64,000 bases of DNA from Cerioporus squamosus (Eukaryota; Basidiomycota; Agaricomycetes; Polyporales; Polyporaceae), in NCBI GenBank assembly GCA_022592435.1, contig JABYQS010000077.1:110318-174317 (forward strand), in the 5' to 3' direction. Positions 33,841 to 46,912 of this stretch are shown here, one piece after another. The notes under the pieces are model-generated. The model did no database searches, had not been told where the DNA came from, and saw only the letters and a program-made list of their open reading frames with translations. Numbering within the stretch: the stretch's first letter is position 1; every line of letters starts with the position of its first letter. The position numbers and the translations under genes are program-made.

Positions 33841-36800
33841 CGTGCAGCTCCCGCCGAAACTCGGACCTCGGTGCGATCCCGGTCTACACCGGCTCAACCC
33901 CCTACGTCCGACCGAGTCTCACCGCCCTGGGCTGAATCTGGGAACCCGACTGTCGTGTCGTGTCGACAGTTGTGTCTGCCGGCAGTGGTGAAGACATCGT
34001 GCCGGGACCTCCCGCGACTGCAGGCGATCCCCGACCCCTCCGCAGCGTTACGCACCACACCGAAGGAGTCCGGACTCCACGGGCAGCGGGTAGCAGAGAC
34101 GCGCCATGTCTGGGGCGGGATCCCGCCGCAAGAATGGGCGTTGGAGAACACCGGTGCAGACGTCCCTACCGGACAAAACGTGTCAGTGGACGCGAGTCTG
34201 GTGAGCTGCCAGTCCGGGCGTGCCGGAGCTCGGTCTGATCTTCCATGACGCGCTCTTCCAGCCGCCGAGACGAGCCTGCGCGACGACTCAAGCTTCAAGA
34301 CAGACACGGGGCCCAACCCGGCGCGTCTGACGAGCCCGAGAAGTGAGAGAGCGCTCCGCCCGCCGTGTGGGCCGGCTTTGCAGAGGGACTCGGGGCGGAC
34401 TCGTGCGGGAATGGACAGAGAAGATGTCGGGCGGCCTGCTGATTGCTCGCGTGCATGGGATGGTGAGCCCGAGATGGCGATCGAGTGCACGCCGCTCACG
34501 ATGTGCCTTGCGCCTACACGACGGGACACGACGGGATGATATGGACGCGACCGATGAGCCGCAGATGCCCATCGGGAGCTGACGGGACATGCAGTGGCGG
34601 CAGCGCTCCGCTTCGTCGTCGCCAGAGGTGCACAGGACGACGAGCTCGAGGGTGGTGGCCCGTTCGCTTGGCGGGCTGCAGCGTGCAAGCGCATTGTTCG
34701 GGCGACGTGTTGTACTACTGCTAGAGCTGCATATAACGTACGTCAATTCGGATATCTCCTCACACTGCAGTAGGTCTTACGTGCGTGCAACGGCGTCGGG
34801 CGGCGTCGGGGCATCTTCTCGAAGTCGGGCGGTTGTCGGGAGACTTGAGAGGGCGGTGGCAGCGTCTCGGACGGCGGGCGCACACGCAATCCTGAAGGCG
34901 AGCATGTGCGCGTTCAAGTGGCCTGCGAACTCCCAGCGCACAATCGTCAGTTTACTAGTCGTTATGAACTGTCTGCGGCTTACCCAGAAATCGAGGGACA
35001 CGCGTGCTTCCGAATCGTCCGCCCGACCTGAACTATTGTGAGGGGATCAGTAGTAGGTCAATGCTGAACTGAAGAGAAGACCCGTGCTTACTGGTGTGAA
35101 GTTGCATGGCCGCTCGCTGCTGTCGGAGCTGGGCCTTCAAAGTGTCCTTGAGTCAAGTTCTCCGCCCTTCAGGGTGTGCGATGTAGTACCTGTCGAACTG
35201 GCCTGACGCATGAGCGCGCCGTGTTCAATAAGAACCGTGGAGATCTATTGATGAACGTGCATGTCAGCGCAGCGTTCGAGGACTGGCATGGCAAGTACTC
35301 ACCCGGAGACGCGGCACGGACTGCGGCCGCGCGAAGTTTTGCGCTGCAAGTCCAAAAGGCGAGCTACTAAGTAACAGCGCAATCACACCTGTGAAGAAAG
35401 GTGTCAGCAGTGAGCTGCACACGAAGACGTCCCTGAGCTTACGTCGGTATAGCGAACACGCGGCAGACTTCAAGCATGTCGGACTGTTGCAAGCGGCGTC
35501 TTGAGGACTACTAGCCAGACGACGTTTCTGTCAGCACGGAAGGAGAGCGGCGGTGGAGCACGGAGCGAATCTCGACTTACTCTCAGCCGAGTCGAGGCCG
35601 CTCTGCTTGGCCGTCGTCCTGAACTGCGAGAACTGCTAACGAGCGGGTTAGAGATATGGTATGCGAGTGATAGTGAAGTAAGAGTCGTACTTCAATTTGG
35701 GGGCCTGGCGATGGGAGGTCAGCAGAGCAGGATAGGGACTCGCGAAGGTGCTTACCGACCAGCGTACTACTCGGACGGCAGATCACAGTTGCAGAGCCTA
35801 ACGACTCGGATCTATGTATGAGGATGTACTGTCCATGAAAGGGTGCCCACTCACCCACAATATGTGTCGAGTGTTTGGCTGGTCGAGATGTTCTAGCAGC
35901 AATGGCGTGAGCCGGCAGAGAGCGGAGAAAGATGAAGTGCGGACCTTTGCATCCGACCCTCGGACTGAACTGCAAGCGGTCAGCGGCGGAGTCAACACAA
36001 GCATGAAAGTACTCGTGGTAGGATGTGAAGGAATGAGTCGAAGAAAACCGAGGGAGAGGCAGCTCGTAGCACCTGAAGGTAGGTGTGAATGGACACATGT
36101 GGACAACGAGATAGGAAGGCGGAGAAGACAAGAGCTACGGGACCGGGGGTGGTGTATGAAGATCATAATACACGGAGAAAGGCGTAATAGCATAGAGGTA
36201 AGGAAAGCATACGATGTGGCATGGTGTACGGAATGTACAGTAAGGGCGATGGGATGGAGCGGGGACATAAGTACGTGGGGACACGCGGGAGGAGAGAACG
36301 GTCTGGCGGGGTTCTTATATCTTGCAGAGAGCATCTACAAGTCACGGGAAGTCAGCGAGCTAAACCTTGTTCTGTTGAACACTCACAATCCCACGATGGC
36401 TTTGCGTGACCTGTATAGCCCGACCGGAGAGAGGGCGGGGTGCTCGGGAGGGGAGAACAGAGGATGCGGTTTACCCTGACGGAGGAAGGAGACTTGGACA
36501 GCTCTAGGTGAGCGGAGACGTTGAGAACGCAGCACGGCTAACTTCGTAACGTAAGATAGACGCTAGAAGCTTCGTCATTGGATTGTGCCCCAATTTTTGA
36601 GGTACAGACCTTGAATGAAGCCAGGAGGACGGAGTCCTCGATTACGAGCGATTTAGCGACACTCCCTGCAATTCGAGAGGCATTGAGCAATTACATAGAG
36701 CAGGAGTAATATGAGCTCTTACTGTAGGACTCTTTCATAGGTCTAGTGGGGCAGCCCTTGTCGGTCCTAGCGTGCTCGTCGTGGATTCATGGTGCCCGGT

Positions 36801-39800
36801 GCCGCGTAGGACTCTTCAATCCAGGCGCTCGAGAGTCATCTGTTGGGAGGTATATTGCCATGTCAGTCACTCTAATTGTAGCCCTGTTAAGAGTACTAGC
36901 CTCTACATACTCTCTGTGGGTGCTCGTTTTAGGCAGGAGAGCTGCAGCAAGGCACGAGAGCAAGGGCGGCGTTCCGTATCGAAGAGCGTCTAGATTGCCA
37001 TTTTCGTCGAAACATCATCACTTCGGCGCAGCGGCCGGCTCACTTCCTCCCTCCTCTATGGCTTCTTCTGTTGCATCCCTTGTATTGAACAGCTATGCCA
37101 TGGTGCATCCAACTTGAAGGTGTGTACTTTCTACTCACTACTTCCCAGTATGTACTTATTCTTTCACAGCAGGCATGTACTAGTACTGTACTGCGTACCT
37201 GCGATTGATTCAGACAATTCTGACCAGCTCTCCACACATCTGCCAGGTACGTCGCTTTGGATTAGCTCTGCGTTAGACCGCAACTTGTATAATGCATGCA
37301 TTTCCCGGTGATAAATTGACTCGAGTGTGCCACCCTGGCAGGCTACTGACAGGAGTCCGTGCCAGTGAATTTCCTGAGGGAAAGTCCGGGACTGAGTTCG
37401 CCCGATAGCACTCAATGGCACCTCACCAGATGCACCCGGCTTCCATAACTGATAGCGGCTGACTTCTTATATTACGGCTTCTTGCTTCGATGTCCTTCCC
37501 CCGGCGGCCATTGCGATCAATGGCTCTCAAGTTTCAACCGTAGTCTCAGTCGCGGCTCTAGAATTGACTGATCTTCAGTGGGTCTTCAAAGGCTTTCCAC
37601 CCAGACGACATAGAGATGCTCTGCAGTGTGAAGTTCTAAGCAATGTATGAGCTTGCTGCCTGGATAAATCCAAAGGTGAGCCTATTTTGAGCCCGGTCAC
37701 CGTGCGTATTTCTCTGTTGGCAACCGCCGCTGGCTTCTGCCAGTGTCCGATCCAGGGTCCATGCTTTGATTACTAGATCCTTGACATAGCTCGCTGGCTT
37801 CTCCCCTTGAGGCTCATCCATACCCCTGTAGCTCTCTCCCATATAGACACACTACATGGTAGGGGTGAACTTGGCTCACTGTTGAGCATACAAGCTGATG
37901 GCCTGGACATGCAGATGGTCAGTGATTTGGGCGTGCCGCTGCTGTGAAAAGACGGAGTTACGTGTCTTCTGTAGCTTCTGCCGCAGGGTCTGATTTACAA
38001 ACGGCATTGTCTAAACCCTTCCCACGTCAAGACGTCCGTGCATTCTTCATCATCGTACGCCGCTTGTTCGGATTCTGATTGTGCACTCCAGTTGCAGCCT
38101 TCTGTGAGTTCTCCTAAGCGGCAGACCTCCAACAATACTGTACCTCAAAGTCAAGCAATAGTTCATGAATGAACAAATATCTTCATACATATGTGTGCAT
38201 AGTGAACAGATAGGACATCGGGAGGACTCTTAAGTGTGCTAAGGTTCCGTGCGAGGAAGCATGCCGAATGCTTCGCTCAGTACTTCGCTTGCGAAGTGCC
38301 GAGGCGCTGCGGAAGATTTGGAACCGGCTGGAGCCTTCCGCAGTCCGAGGTGCAGCAATGTATGCTCGGGAGTTCTTTCCTACTTTCACTATCCCCCGCC
38401 AAACGTGTTGCACGACCGTCCAGCCGACTTCAACGCGCCGCCATTAAACAGAGCTTGCCAGGGTTGCGCAAAGAATCCCTGAGCAGCAAAGTCACGCTGT
38501 GCGTTGCAGGGCCCACACTTCGTCTTGACTGACGCGTCAGCGGGTATAGAAGAGGCGGTCTTGGACAAGAGGCCACAAAGAGCTGCTCTTCGTGGTCTCT
38601 TGTCCCCAAGGTGCGGCCTGAGCATGTCGAAGCTGAAACAATAACTCACCGTGACTATGCTGTACAGATAACCGGACAGAATCTGCAAGCGGTAAATGGC
38701 AGACCAGCAAGATCTCTGGGAGAACCCAGAGGAGTATGCAAGCTCGCAGTCCGATGCGCGGTTCGCAGGACTCCGCACGCGTATCTGAGCTCCCAGAGGC
38801 AGTCAGCAAAGGCATGTTGCATGATAACCAAGCAGATCGGAGCGGAACTCACGCCAGATCACAGTCCCGAGTGGATTCGTGCTCGAGGAGGGCGGGGCCA
38901 GACATGGGCGAGAAGACTTGCAGCCCGGCCGCCGCCGCCATAGTATGGTTATAGGTACGTACCTCGCGATTTGTTCCGTGTATGCCTTCCAGCAGTCACC
39001 TAGCAGCAGCGCACACCGAGAAGAGGTCGCACGCCCAGTCAGAGGTCGCACAAGAGGAGTCAGATACGTGTTCGAGACTAGAGAGAGCAAGCTGGTGAGA
39101 GCGCACTGGCGGCCGGTGGCAGTGGTGGCGTGTGCGTCTGCAAGCGCGCGACTTGTCCGGCATCGCACGTCGCAACTTCGACTTCGATGTGCGACGACTT
39201 ACCTTGCTCAGCAGTGACCACAGCACGCCAGCCCCTCGATCAAGAGCGCGTATAACGAGCAAGATCCCAGTACAGAAGCCTGAAGACATCGCCCTCCGTC
39301 CGGGAGCCTCAGACAGCAGGTATGGGTCAGCACGCACACCGTTCCGACAGAGTTGAAAGCCGCTAAGATTGCAGGCAATCTCGTAGCTCCTCGTCGTGCT
39401 ACACTCACCTGCCAGTTGCTCAAGAGCGCAGAAGCCGATGCCGACGTCGAAACCTAGCAGAGGAGTCAAGAGTGAGTGCCGGCAGCGGCTTGTAGAGCGG
39501 AAGGACTGCGGGTTGCAACGACCAGGCTGCCAGAATAACGGTGCGTTCGTACCTTCTCCGTCGTACCAGAACCGTCGACTAACCTTATTATGATTCGCTC
39601 ACCTATTGCATGCGATTCAACGACACCTGCTCCAAGCGTGGTAGCACGACATGGCTATCTTGCATACTATCTGCGCTCGCAATTGCGACAGCCGCGTCGA
39701 GGCAGCATGCTGGCGGGGAGCGACGAAGGGTGGACGCTGGGGACGGCGTGGCGGCGTGATGGAGGCGGTCGAAGACAGAGAAGCGGCGCCGTCGCAAGGC

Positions 39801-40051
39801 TTCAACGTCTTGACCACCCACCGTTGGTAGGCGCCCGTTCCGAATACGGCTGACAGACAAGTTTGGGACACATCTTGCGTCTGCACTACTAGCTGCACGG
39901 TTCCCGGTACGTCTCTGATCTTGTTCTGCTTGTTCTTCTAGCTCTTTATGCTCATTGTCTGTCCTACAGTCGACATAAGGCAATCGCACTGCTCTGTCCG
40001 CCACAGTCCAGCGCGACCGGCGCATTTCAAGTTGTACGACCACATCACTTG

Positions 40052-40944
40052 GTGAGCATGTATGATCACTGCATAGATATAAACGATGCTGACCTTGTCC
40101 CAGCAGGTCTTCATGTGCCTGTGCCTAGCGCAAGCCGGCCGACAGGCTCGGATCTCGAGCCAGCTAATGTGGTATGTCCCCGCTGTGACGCTTTGCATTT
40201 TATGCGGCACTGTCACTCACAGTCTCACTCACAAGGCAAGCGACTGAGCTCGAAGCGGCCGCGGCCGCGATGCCCTTCTCGCGTCTATTAGCGATGCCGG
40301 CACCTTTGATGTCACAATCCAGAAAGTGAGTACTTCTCGCGCGTCTCTATTGCCTCTTCCGGGAGCGAACCGCGTCCATTTCGACGGCGGCAGTGTACTG
40401 AGACTTTTTCTTGTCTGGCAGGTACTCCAGAAGATCCCGGCAGCCATCGTCTTCAGCATGCAGACACCGCAAGGCATGCACGCCGCGAGACAGCGGTTCC
40501 GCTGCCGTTCCTGGCTGTGTTCTCGACACTTGCCTTCTCAACTCTCCCGGCAGACACGCGAGAAGCCTCTGGCGGCGACGTTCACAGCAGACCACCTGCA
40601 GACGGCGACCGGCTGGGCAAGCTGGCGGTCGTCGCGCTGTCCTGACAGACAGCCAGGTAAGTACGCGCAGCAGATCGTGCATACCAAGCCGTAAATCGCT
40701 GATTATCCGTTTGCGCAGATTCTTCCGGCATGGCGCTGGAGACATCTTGGACTACCGGCACGTCTGTCGAGGGAATTCTCCTGTTCGGAGGGCGCAGCGG
40801 CCGCAACTAACCGCGTGTTCGTCTGCAGCGGCGCGTGTGCGAGACCTCGAGACGGCGCGGGACTCGTTCGGGGATTGTGCAGTAGGTGCACACCCTGGAG
40901 ACGGCTTCCAGGCTCGACACGGACGCTCGGAGGGGCGTCTCTAG
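40052..40944 (+). other. Candidate spliced transcription unit of unknown function, copy B
   Basis: Counterpart of 28719-29611 at a constant offset of 11,333. The four intron-like intervals and the joined open frame are kept; a few substitutions (for example FSMQTPQGMHA for FSTQTPQGTHA) change residues. No family recognised. Confidence 0.3.
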
Positions 40945-41518
40945 CCGGGACGCACTGGGACTCGGAGTCCGGATGCTGTCCGCAGAGAACACGGACGCAC
41001 TTCTCCGAGTCAGAGAGGCGGACAGGTCGGAGGGCAGGAGAAGCGGAGGCGGGCTGGCGGTGTCGAGTACTTGATGTGGATGTGTAGAGTACTGCGCAAT
41101 TGAGAGACTCTGATTTCCGGGAACCTGCCACTGGCCTGAGACTGGAGAGTGCGACTCGGACAGTCGGACCCGGCGAACGCCTACTAGCCTCCCCTGCGGA
41201 CGACGACAGGGCCCGGACGCCCGAGAAGCGGCGGAATACGACAAACGCACGGGCTGTCCAGACATACGGGGGGCCAGAAAAAATATATTCGCGGGGCGAG
41301 CATGGAATGTCGCCGTTCTCGTCTGCACGACGCCGCACGCACACTTTCTGTGCGACATACGACCCCTGGAATACCTGTGCCTGGAATACCTACCTGTGAC
41401 TCCCTCACGAACTGTTTGTTTCTCTGGCAGGAATCCGCCCGAACGGGACTAGCGCGACCCCCGCTTCTCGTCCGCCTGCGTGCACTCTGCCCTGGCCATC
41501 GCGCCGTCGTCCACTACG

Positions 41519-43282
41519 CCGCCCGCAGGAACCGGTGATATACGTCGCAGGCCGCCCACACGTTCTGCGACTGGTCGACAAGCCGCTCGAGAACGTCGAG
41601 TGAGTTCTGTTTACGTCGTGGGCGGCCGTCGCAGTCCACTGGTGTTCACATTGTGTTTCAGGGCCACCGGGGTGACCACGGCGGTGGTCGAAACTATGGA
41701 GGACAACCTGAAGCGGGATGTCATCCGTGAGGTCCGGGCGGGTGATGGCCGCATCCTGCTGCACGACGAGGTGGAGGAGCGTCCGGGTGTCTTCAAGATC
41801 ATCCCGATCTGGGAGCAGGTCGAGGAGAAGGAAATCATGACTCCGCGCGACGTGTACAACCTCATGGTCCAGGAGGGCTACAAGGTCGGTCCGAGAGCTC
41901 TCTTCGGTGTCTGGATCGCGAATGATTGACTTTGCTCGATGTCTTCCAGGTTGACTATGGGCGGGTGGCAGTGGTGCGTATTCGAGCATCTCGCTGGGTC
42001 TGGACGCGTCTCCGAGTCATCCCGTCGCTCACCGCTCGCGCAGACGGACGAACAGGCCCCGCTTCCGGGCGCGCTCTCGCAGTTGCTGATGCGCGTGCGC
42101 ACAGGGCTGCAGGGCGGCGAGGCTGCGGACTTCATCTTCAACTGCCAGATGGGCCGCGGTCGCACGACGAGCGGGATGGTCACTGCCTGCCTGATCGCGA
42201 CGACGATGGCCTGGGAACACGCCGCGGAAGACAAGATCTCGGGAGAGGACCAGAACGCCAACGCCCTTGAGCACTACGATGCGATGGACGGGCCTTCCGA
42301 GGAGGAGGCGTACCTCGCAGGTATGTCGTTGTCTGTTCGCGGACTGCATAACCTCGAAGGGTGAAACCGGCCGCTGACGGAGTGCGTGCAGGAGAGTACA
42401 AAGTGATCCTGCAGCTCGTCAGCGTGCTGTCGCATGGGAAGCTGGCGAAGCGGCTGACCGACCGGGCGATCGACCAGATGCAGGATGTCCAGAACCTGCG
42501 CAAGGCGATATACGAGTGCGTGTCCCGGCGGCGACTGAGACAGGAACGCTGACCGCCCCTCTCCCTCTCTTCCCTCCCCTTGGCGCGGCGCAGCTACAAA
42601 CTGAAGGTCGAGGCGTGCGAGAAAGGGAGCGCAAAGCAGCGGAAACTGATGGATCTCGGCGTGAACTACTTGTATGGCGCATTCCCGGATGCGCATGGGT
42701 GATTGCTGACCTGGGGCGGTGGCCGCGGCGCTGCGGGTTTGCAGGTACCGGTACGGCACGCTGATCGTGTTCGCGAACTACCTCGTCGAGATGCGGGAGG
42801 GCCAGTCGGAGGTGAGCTTCCCGGAGTGGCTGCAGACGCGGCGGGAGATCACGATGCTGCTGGGACGGCGGTCGCTGGACTAGAGGAGTGCGGGTGTGCT
42901 TTGCTTCTTGTACTACGATCTGCTACATGGGTATCCTACGCCAGACTCATAGGACTTCTTTGGTGTGATAACGATGCGCGCGCCGAGGAGGACGAGCTCG
43001 GAGACTGAGGAAGGGAGACGCCGGAGGGAGATAAATATCAGTCGCCGTGGCAGCTGCACGTGATGGGAGAGCTGGCTCACCGCCTTGGACGGTTTCTTGG
43101 TTGGCTGCTGCTGTCGCCCTCTCTCCGCCCTCTCCGTCTCGCTCGACCTCGGCCACTCCATTTGCTTTCTCTTGTCTTCCGCCTGCCCCGCGCGCGCGCA
43201 CATCGTCGACGACGTCCTCCACGACTACGCACCACGAAGCCGCCTTCTTTATCTAATACACCGCCGGCTGGTATAATTCCCT
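41519..43282 (+). repeat. Module R, copy C, fused to the Mid2-like gene
   Basis: Third direct repeat of 15221-16988. It ends at 'ataattccct' (43273-43282), 31 bases before the ATG of the next gene. Copies A and B run into module U at the same point. It shares the gataaatat stretch with copy A and the 'cataggacttctt' stretch with copy B. Confidence 0.93.
41529..42883 (+). pseudogene. Partial duplicate of the paladin-like gene, third domain, copy C
   Basis: Same exon content as copy B, with the CX5R loop NCQMGRGRTT (Cys at 42143) and stop at 42881. The one clear residue change against copy A is LQGGEA for LQSGEA. Introns keep GT and AG; the intron after MVQEGYK has a one-base insertion (gcgaatgatt) and a CCAG acceptor. 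The donor after AYLAG is GT (42321). The 5' exons are missing. By position next to the Mid2-like promoter this could be the original 3' end of the gene, with copies A and B derived, but the sequence does not decide this. Confidence 0.72.
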
Positions 43283-43312
43283 CTCCTCCTTCGCTGCACT
43301 CGACTGCTCCAT

Positions 43313-44794
43313 ATGTTGACCTCCCGGTCCCTCGCACGATGTCTCGTCCTCCTCTCCGTTAATGCCCTCCTCCTCTCGTCCCCCGCTGCCGCCCGCCAAG
43401 AACAGGCCCTCGCATTCCCGACCCCCGCCCCCGTCGCACCCCGTGCCATCTTCCCTCCCTTCGGTAGCGGCGACTCTGGCACGGACACCGGTACCTCCAC
43501 CGACACGGCCGTCACCGGCACCTCCACAACAGACACCAGTACGTCGTCAACAAGTACTTCGACTTCGACGGATACCGCGACGTCCACGAGCACCACCTCG
43601 ACGTCAACGTCAGACACTGCAACGTCGACCTCGAACACCGCAACCTCGACGTCCACCTCCACAACACCGCCGCCATCTTCCGCTACGAGCACCACAACGC
43701 CCCCTGCTACGCCTACCGTCTCGGCGTCCGTGACTACAAATGCGCAGGGCGAAGAGACGACGGTGTTCTTGACGTACACGCCCACTGTTTCGGACACCGC
43801 ATCCGCATCCGCTACCTCTGCAGGCTCGTCGTCCGGGACGTCGACCAAGAGCAACGGCATCAGCAAGTCGACCATCATCGGTCTCTCGGTGTCTGGCGGA
43901 GTGGCGTTGATTGGTCTCATTGCATTCATCGTTTGGAAGTTCACCCGCAAGCGGTTCACCGACGATGACTTCGACAGTGAGTGTTGCTTTCTCGCTCTTC
44001 CTCCCCTGCCCGCACGACGACCGCGGTCGTCCGTGAAATGCACCCTGGAATTGCAGCACTGGTCTCGGTTACCCCGTGCAATGAACGGCGTTCGCAGCCG
44101 GGGCACTAGGACCGCATTCATGTTTATGCGGTCATAAGCGGGCGGTTAACCGGACCCTAACTCAGGGTTTGTGTAGCTGTGACGACCGTCATGTCCAAGT
44201 CTTGTAAACGTCCCCATACATGAAGCCTGAGTACTGACGAACCGTGCAGACGAGGCAATCAAATGGCCCGAGCTCAACGCACACGGCGACGACGTCCACG
44301 CACCGCTCCCCACCAACAGGACAGGCGGCGCGGGCTTCGAGACTTCGTCCCAGGTCAACCTTGCGCGGCCAGACTCGCGTGCAGGCAGCATCGCGCCCTC
44401 CGCGGCGGCGTCCTCGGTCGAGCTTTTTGCGAACCGCGACCCCTACGCTGTACCGCCTCTCCCCCACCTGAACCCGAACATGCCGTACCGCGATGACCCG
44501 AGCCAGGTCTACTACGACAACGACCCGTACGCACCAGCGCCGCCTGCACAGGGCGAGGCATACCCTATGACCCAGATCAACCGCGGTCGCTCGCCAGGCC
44601 CGCAGATGGCAATGCAGGGCGGCTTCGACGCGCGTGTCGCAAGTCCCGCTCCCCAGACGCTCGGCGCCGACTACCGGGCGCGCAGCCCAGGACCGGCAGC
44701 GTCGCTCTACTCTGGCCGCGTGTCGCCAGGACCGCAGGCTGGACGGATGTCGCCCGGTCCGCAAGTGGCGTATGGCCAAGGCGGCGGGTACTGA
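43313..44794 (+). CDS. Mid2-like single-pass membrane glycoprotein
   Basis: Two exons, 43313-43976 and 44250-44794, joined in phase to 402 residues. Residues 1-27 form a signal peptide (SLARCLVLLSVNALLLSSP, Ala-rich cleavage region). Residues 55-185 are a Ser/Thr-rich mucin-like stalk, with an island reading TTNAQGEETTVFLTYTP. Residues 188-209 are one membrane segment (STIIGLSVSGGVALIGLIAF), followed by basic KFTRKRF. The cytoplasmic tail has FDNEAIKWPELN and repeated SPGPQ-type motifs near the end. This layout fits fungal wall-stress sensor-like proteins (Mid2/Wsc type), but function is inferred from architecture. Its 5' flank is module R copy C. Confidence 0.85.
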
Positions 44795-46912
44795 TCGCGT
44801 CGCCGACGGGTGTGCGCGCATGTGGGAGAAGAGTGGGACGCTGTGGCTGGGCCATGCACGGGTGTCGGAGCTCATGGGCGGACTGGGAGTGGAAAAGGAA
44901 GGCTGGCTGTCTTGGACTTCGTCTGCGTCGGACTCTTAGCAGGCGGCGGCGGAGCGGTGGGCTTGTGTCGGGGCTGCACCGAGCTTGGTCTTGGGGGCGG
45001 GCCCCGCACCGCCCACTGTCGGTCGGGGGCACGCACACACATCGCATCGCATCGCATCGCACACGTATACCCGTACAGGACGCATACACACAACTTACAA
45101 GTCTGCTCTACAAGCTCGGGGGCGCCGGGCTAGATGTTCACTCGTTTGGCGTATGGATTGGACTAGATGTTGTGCGCACTCTTGTCATCGCCGTTTTTTC
45201 CCGTGTCGTTATATCTAATGCAAGCCGTCTGGGTTCCCCCCGTTTTGCCTCGCGCGGCGTGTCTTGTAGATCCAGCCAGTTCGGTGTGAACTCGGTGCCT
45301 TGTACTCCAAGGTTCAAGCGTGCACTTCCGCCCCTCCTGGCCTCCTGGCGTCCCACGTTCCTTCCCACTCGTTCTACCTCCGTTCCACCTCCGTCCCGCC
45401 CTTGCCTCGCCTCTCTGTCCCCTACGTTATCCTTATCATGCTGTCGTCTGGTCGTCTGTCGTACATCGTAGAGCGCAACCCCCCTTGTCTCGACCCTCTT
45501 GTCTCCATACCATCTGTCATCTCCGTCTCCGTCATCGCCATCTCCGTCCGTCTCGTCTTTCGCATTGTGTGCCCCGGCTGCAGGCACGTCCCCTCGTTTG
45601 CATGGCACGACCCGGACACGCCTCCCTACTTATATCCATATCACAGTCGTACGTCCCCATATCGTAGAGCCCGCCGTAACTTCAATCCTCGCCAAGGACT
45701 TTCTTTCTCTTGCCTTCGTTCTGTCTTCCAAGTTCCCACTTCTGCCTTCGAGTTCCCGCTCTTGTTTTTCCTGTTTCGTCCTATACTTTGGACTTGGCGA
45801 GTTGTTGCCATGCCTTCGCCTTCAAATTTTCACGTCTTTGAGTTCCTAGCTAGCTAGCTAATCGAGACCCCGGAGTAGATTGGATTCTTCTGTACATATA
45901 CTTGTTCGATCATGAAGAAGCCACTGAGCGTGGATCGTCCCCCAAGTCTGGACTCGGGACGCTCCAGATAGCCCTGGTCTGCCATGTTCTTCCGCGTGCA
46001 CTTTGAATACAAGGGGTGAGGCCTTGGAGGGTGGTGAGGCCGAGATTCGTGCCTTGTTACCTTGCTCCAGTGGGGACACTGCGCCGACCGGCCGACCTCT
46101 CACCGTCACCTGTCTGCCGACTATACTCTCAAGCAAACAGGTACTGCAAGAAACACAGGCCATTTCAGCCGAACCGACCCATAGCAAAGAGCTCGAGAGA
46201 AGCCTGAAGCATGGCCAGTACTCCGGTACATGGCAGCTCTAGCTACCGGCAACGAACGACATTACCTCTTCGGGCGGCGCAAGCAGAAACAGTTGTATTG
46301 GCACCCCATAACCTTCCGAAGGCCGACCCCACGCCTCGAATCCATCGAACACCATGGTGATCCATTACGTCTATTCCCAAGGCCCTCGAGCTCACGTTCG
46401 AGGGACAAGCGGAGAAGTAAAGTAAGGAGGACCGCTATGCAGGGGTATACCATATGATACACGTCGCGTGAGGCGCATTACTGGTAACTACGGAACCTAT
46501 GCGTCGCTGCTCCGTTTGTTCGGAGAGTGAGGAACGGAGGAATGAAGGTTGTCAGCCAATGGCGGGGCGATACATAGCGGCATACATTATGGTGAGTGAG
46601 CATCACGGTATATCACGAGGATGGGGGACACGATGCAATGCGGTGAGGTCAAATGAGGGATGAACGTTGGACGATGCCGAGAGCGATGAGTACGTGAATG
46701 CGGATTGCAAGATATGCGATAATCAAAAGAAGGAACGTGCGAATGGCCGATGCGCGGGCAGATGCCAAAATGGACCAGAACGAACGACAAACGAGAGAAG
46801 CAATGATGCGATGGACAATCCCAACCAACCCAGGTATCACAACGAAAGAAACAAACGAGGGAGGCACAACGCACCAGACCAGACGCCGCATCTAAGTCCC
46901 GACCATCATGCA
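44795..46912. other. Intergenic, no gene recognised
   Basis: About 2.1 kb between the 3' ends of two convergent genes. ORFs present are short, and the longer ones (45300-45857 plus; 46667-47353 plus) are low-complexity or antisense to the next gene. It holds the ATCGC repeat at 45041 and a short ctagctagctagcta run at 45848-45862. Confidence 0.5.
45041..45060. repeat. ATCGC pentanucleotide microsatellite
   Basis: Four perfect copies of atcgc in the 3' flank of the Mid2-like gene. Confidence 0.85.

Larger units (their letters stand above)
31916..41518. repeat. Module U, copy B (9.6 kb, without LINE and MITE)
   Basis: Direct repeat of copy A at 16989-30200. It is uninterrupted at both insertion sites, so it shows the state before the LINE landed. 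It keeps the TATATATT and donor pair (32451 and about 32545), two tandem-repeat units (33601, 33758), and the candidate spliced unit (40052-40944). No standard gene is recognised. From 39125 to 41330 there is a constant offset of 11,333 bases to copy A, that is, no indels. Confidence 0.9.

Noticed and set aside
15221..43282. R copies as LTRs of a retroelement (R-U-R)
   Set aside because: R encodes host phosphatase exons, has no TG...CA ends, and U carries no gag, integrase or RNase H. The only reverse transcriptase is a later LINE insertion.
43249..44121. 290-codon minus-strand ORF rich in Val/Asp
   Set aside because: Antisense of the Ser/Thr-rich stalk of the Mid2-like protein; repeated Thr/Ser codons give Val/Asp on the other strand.
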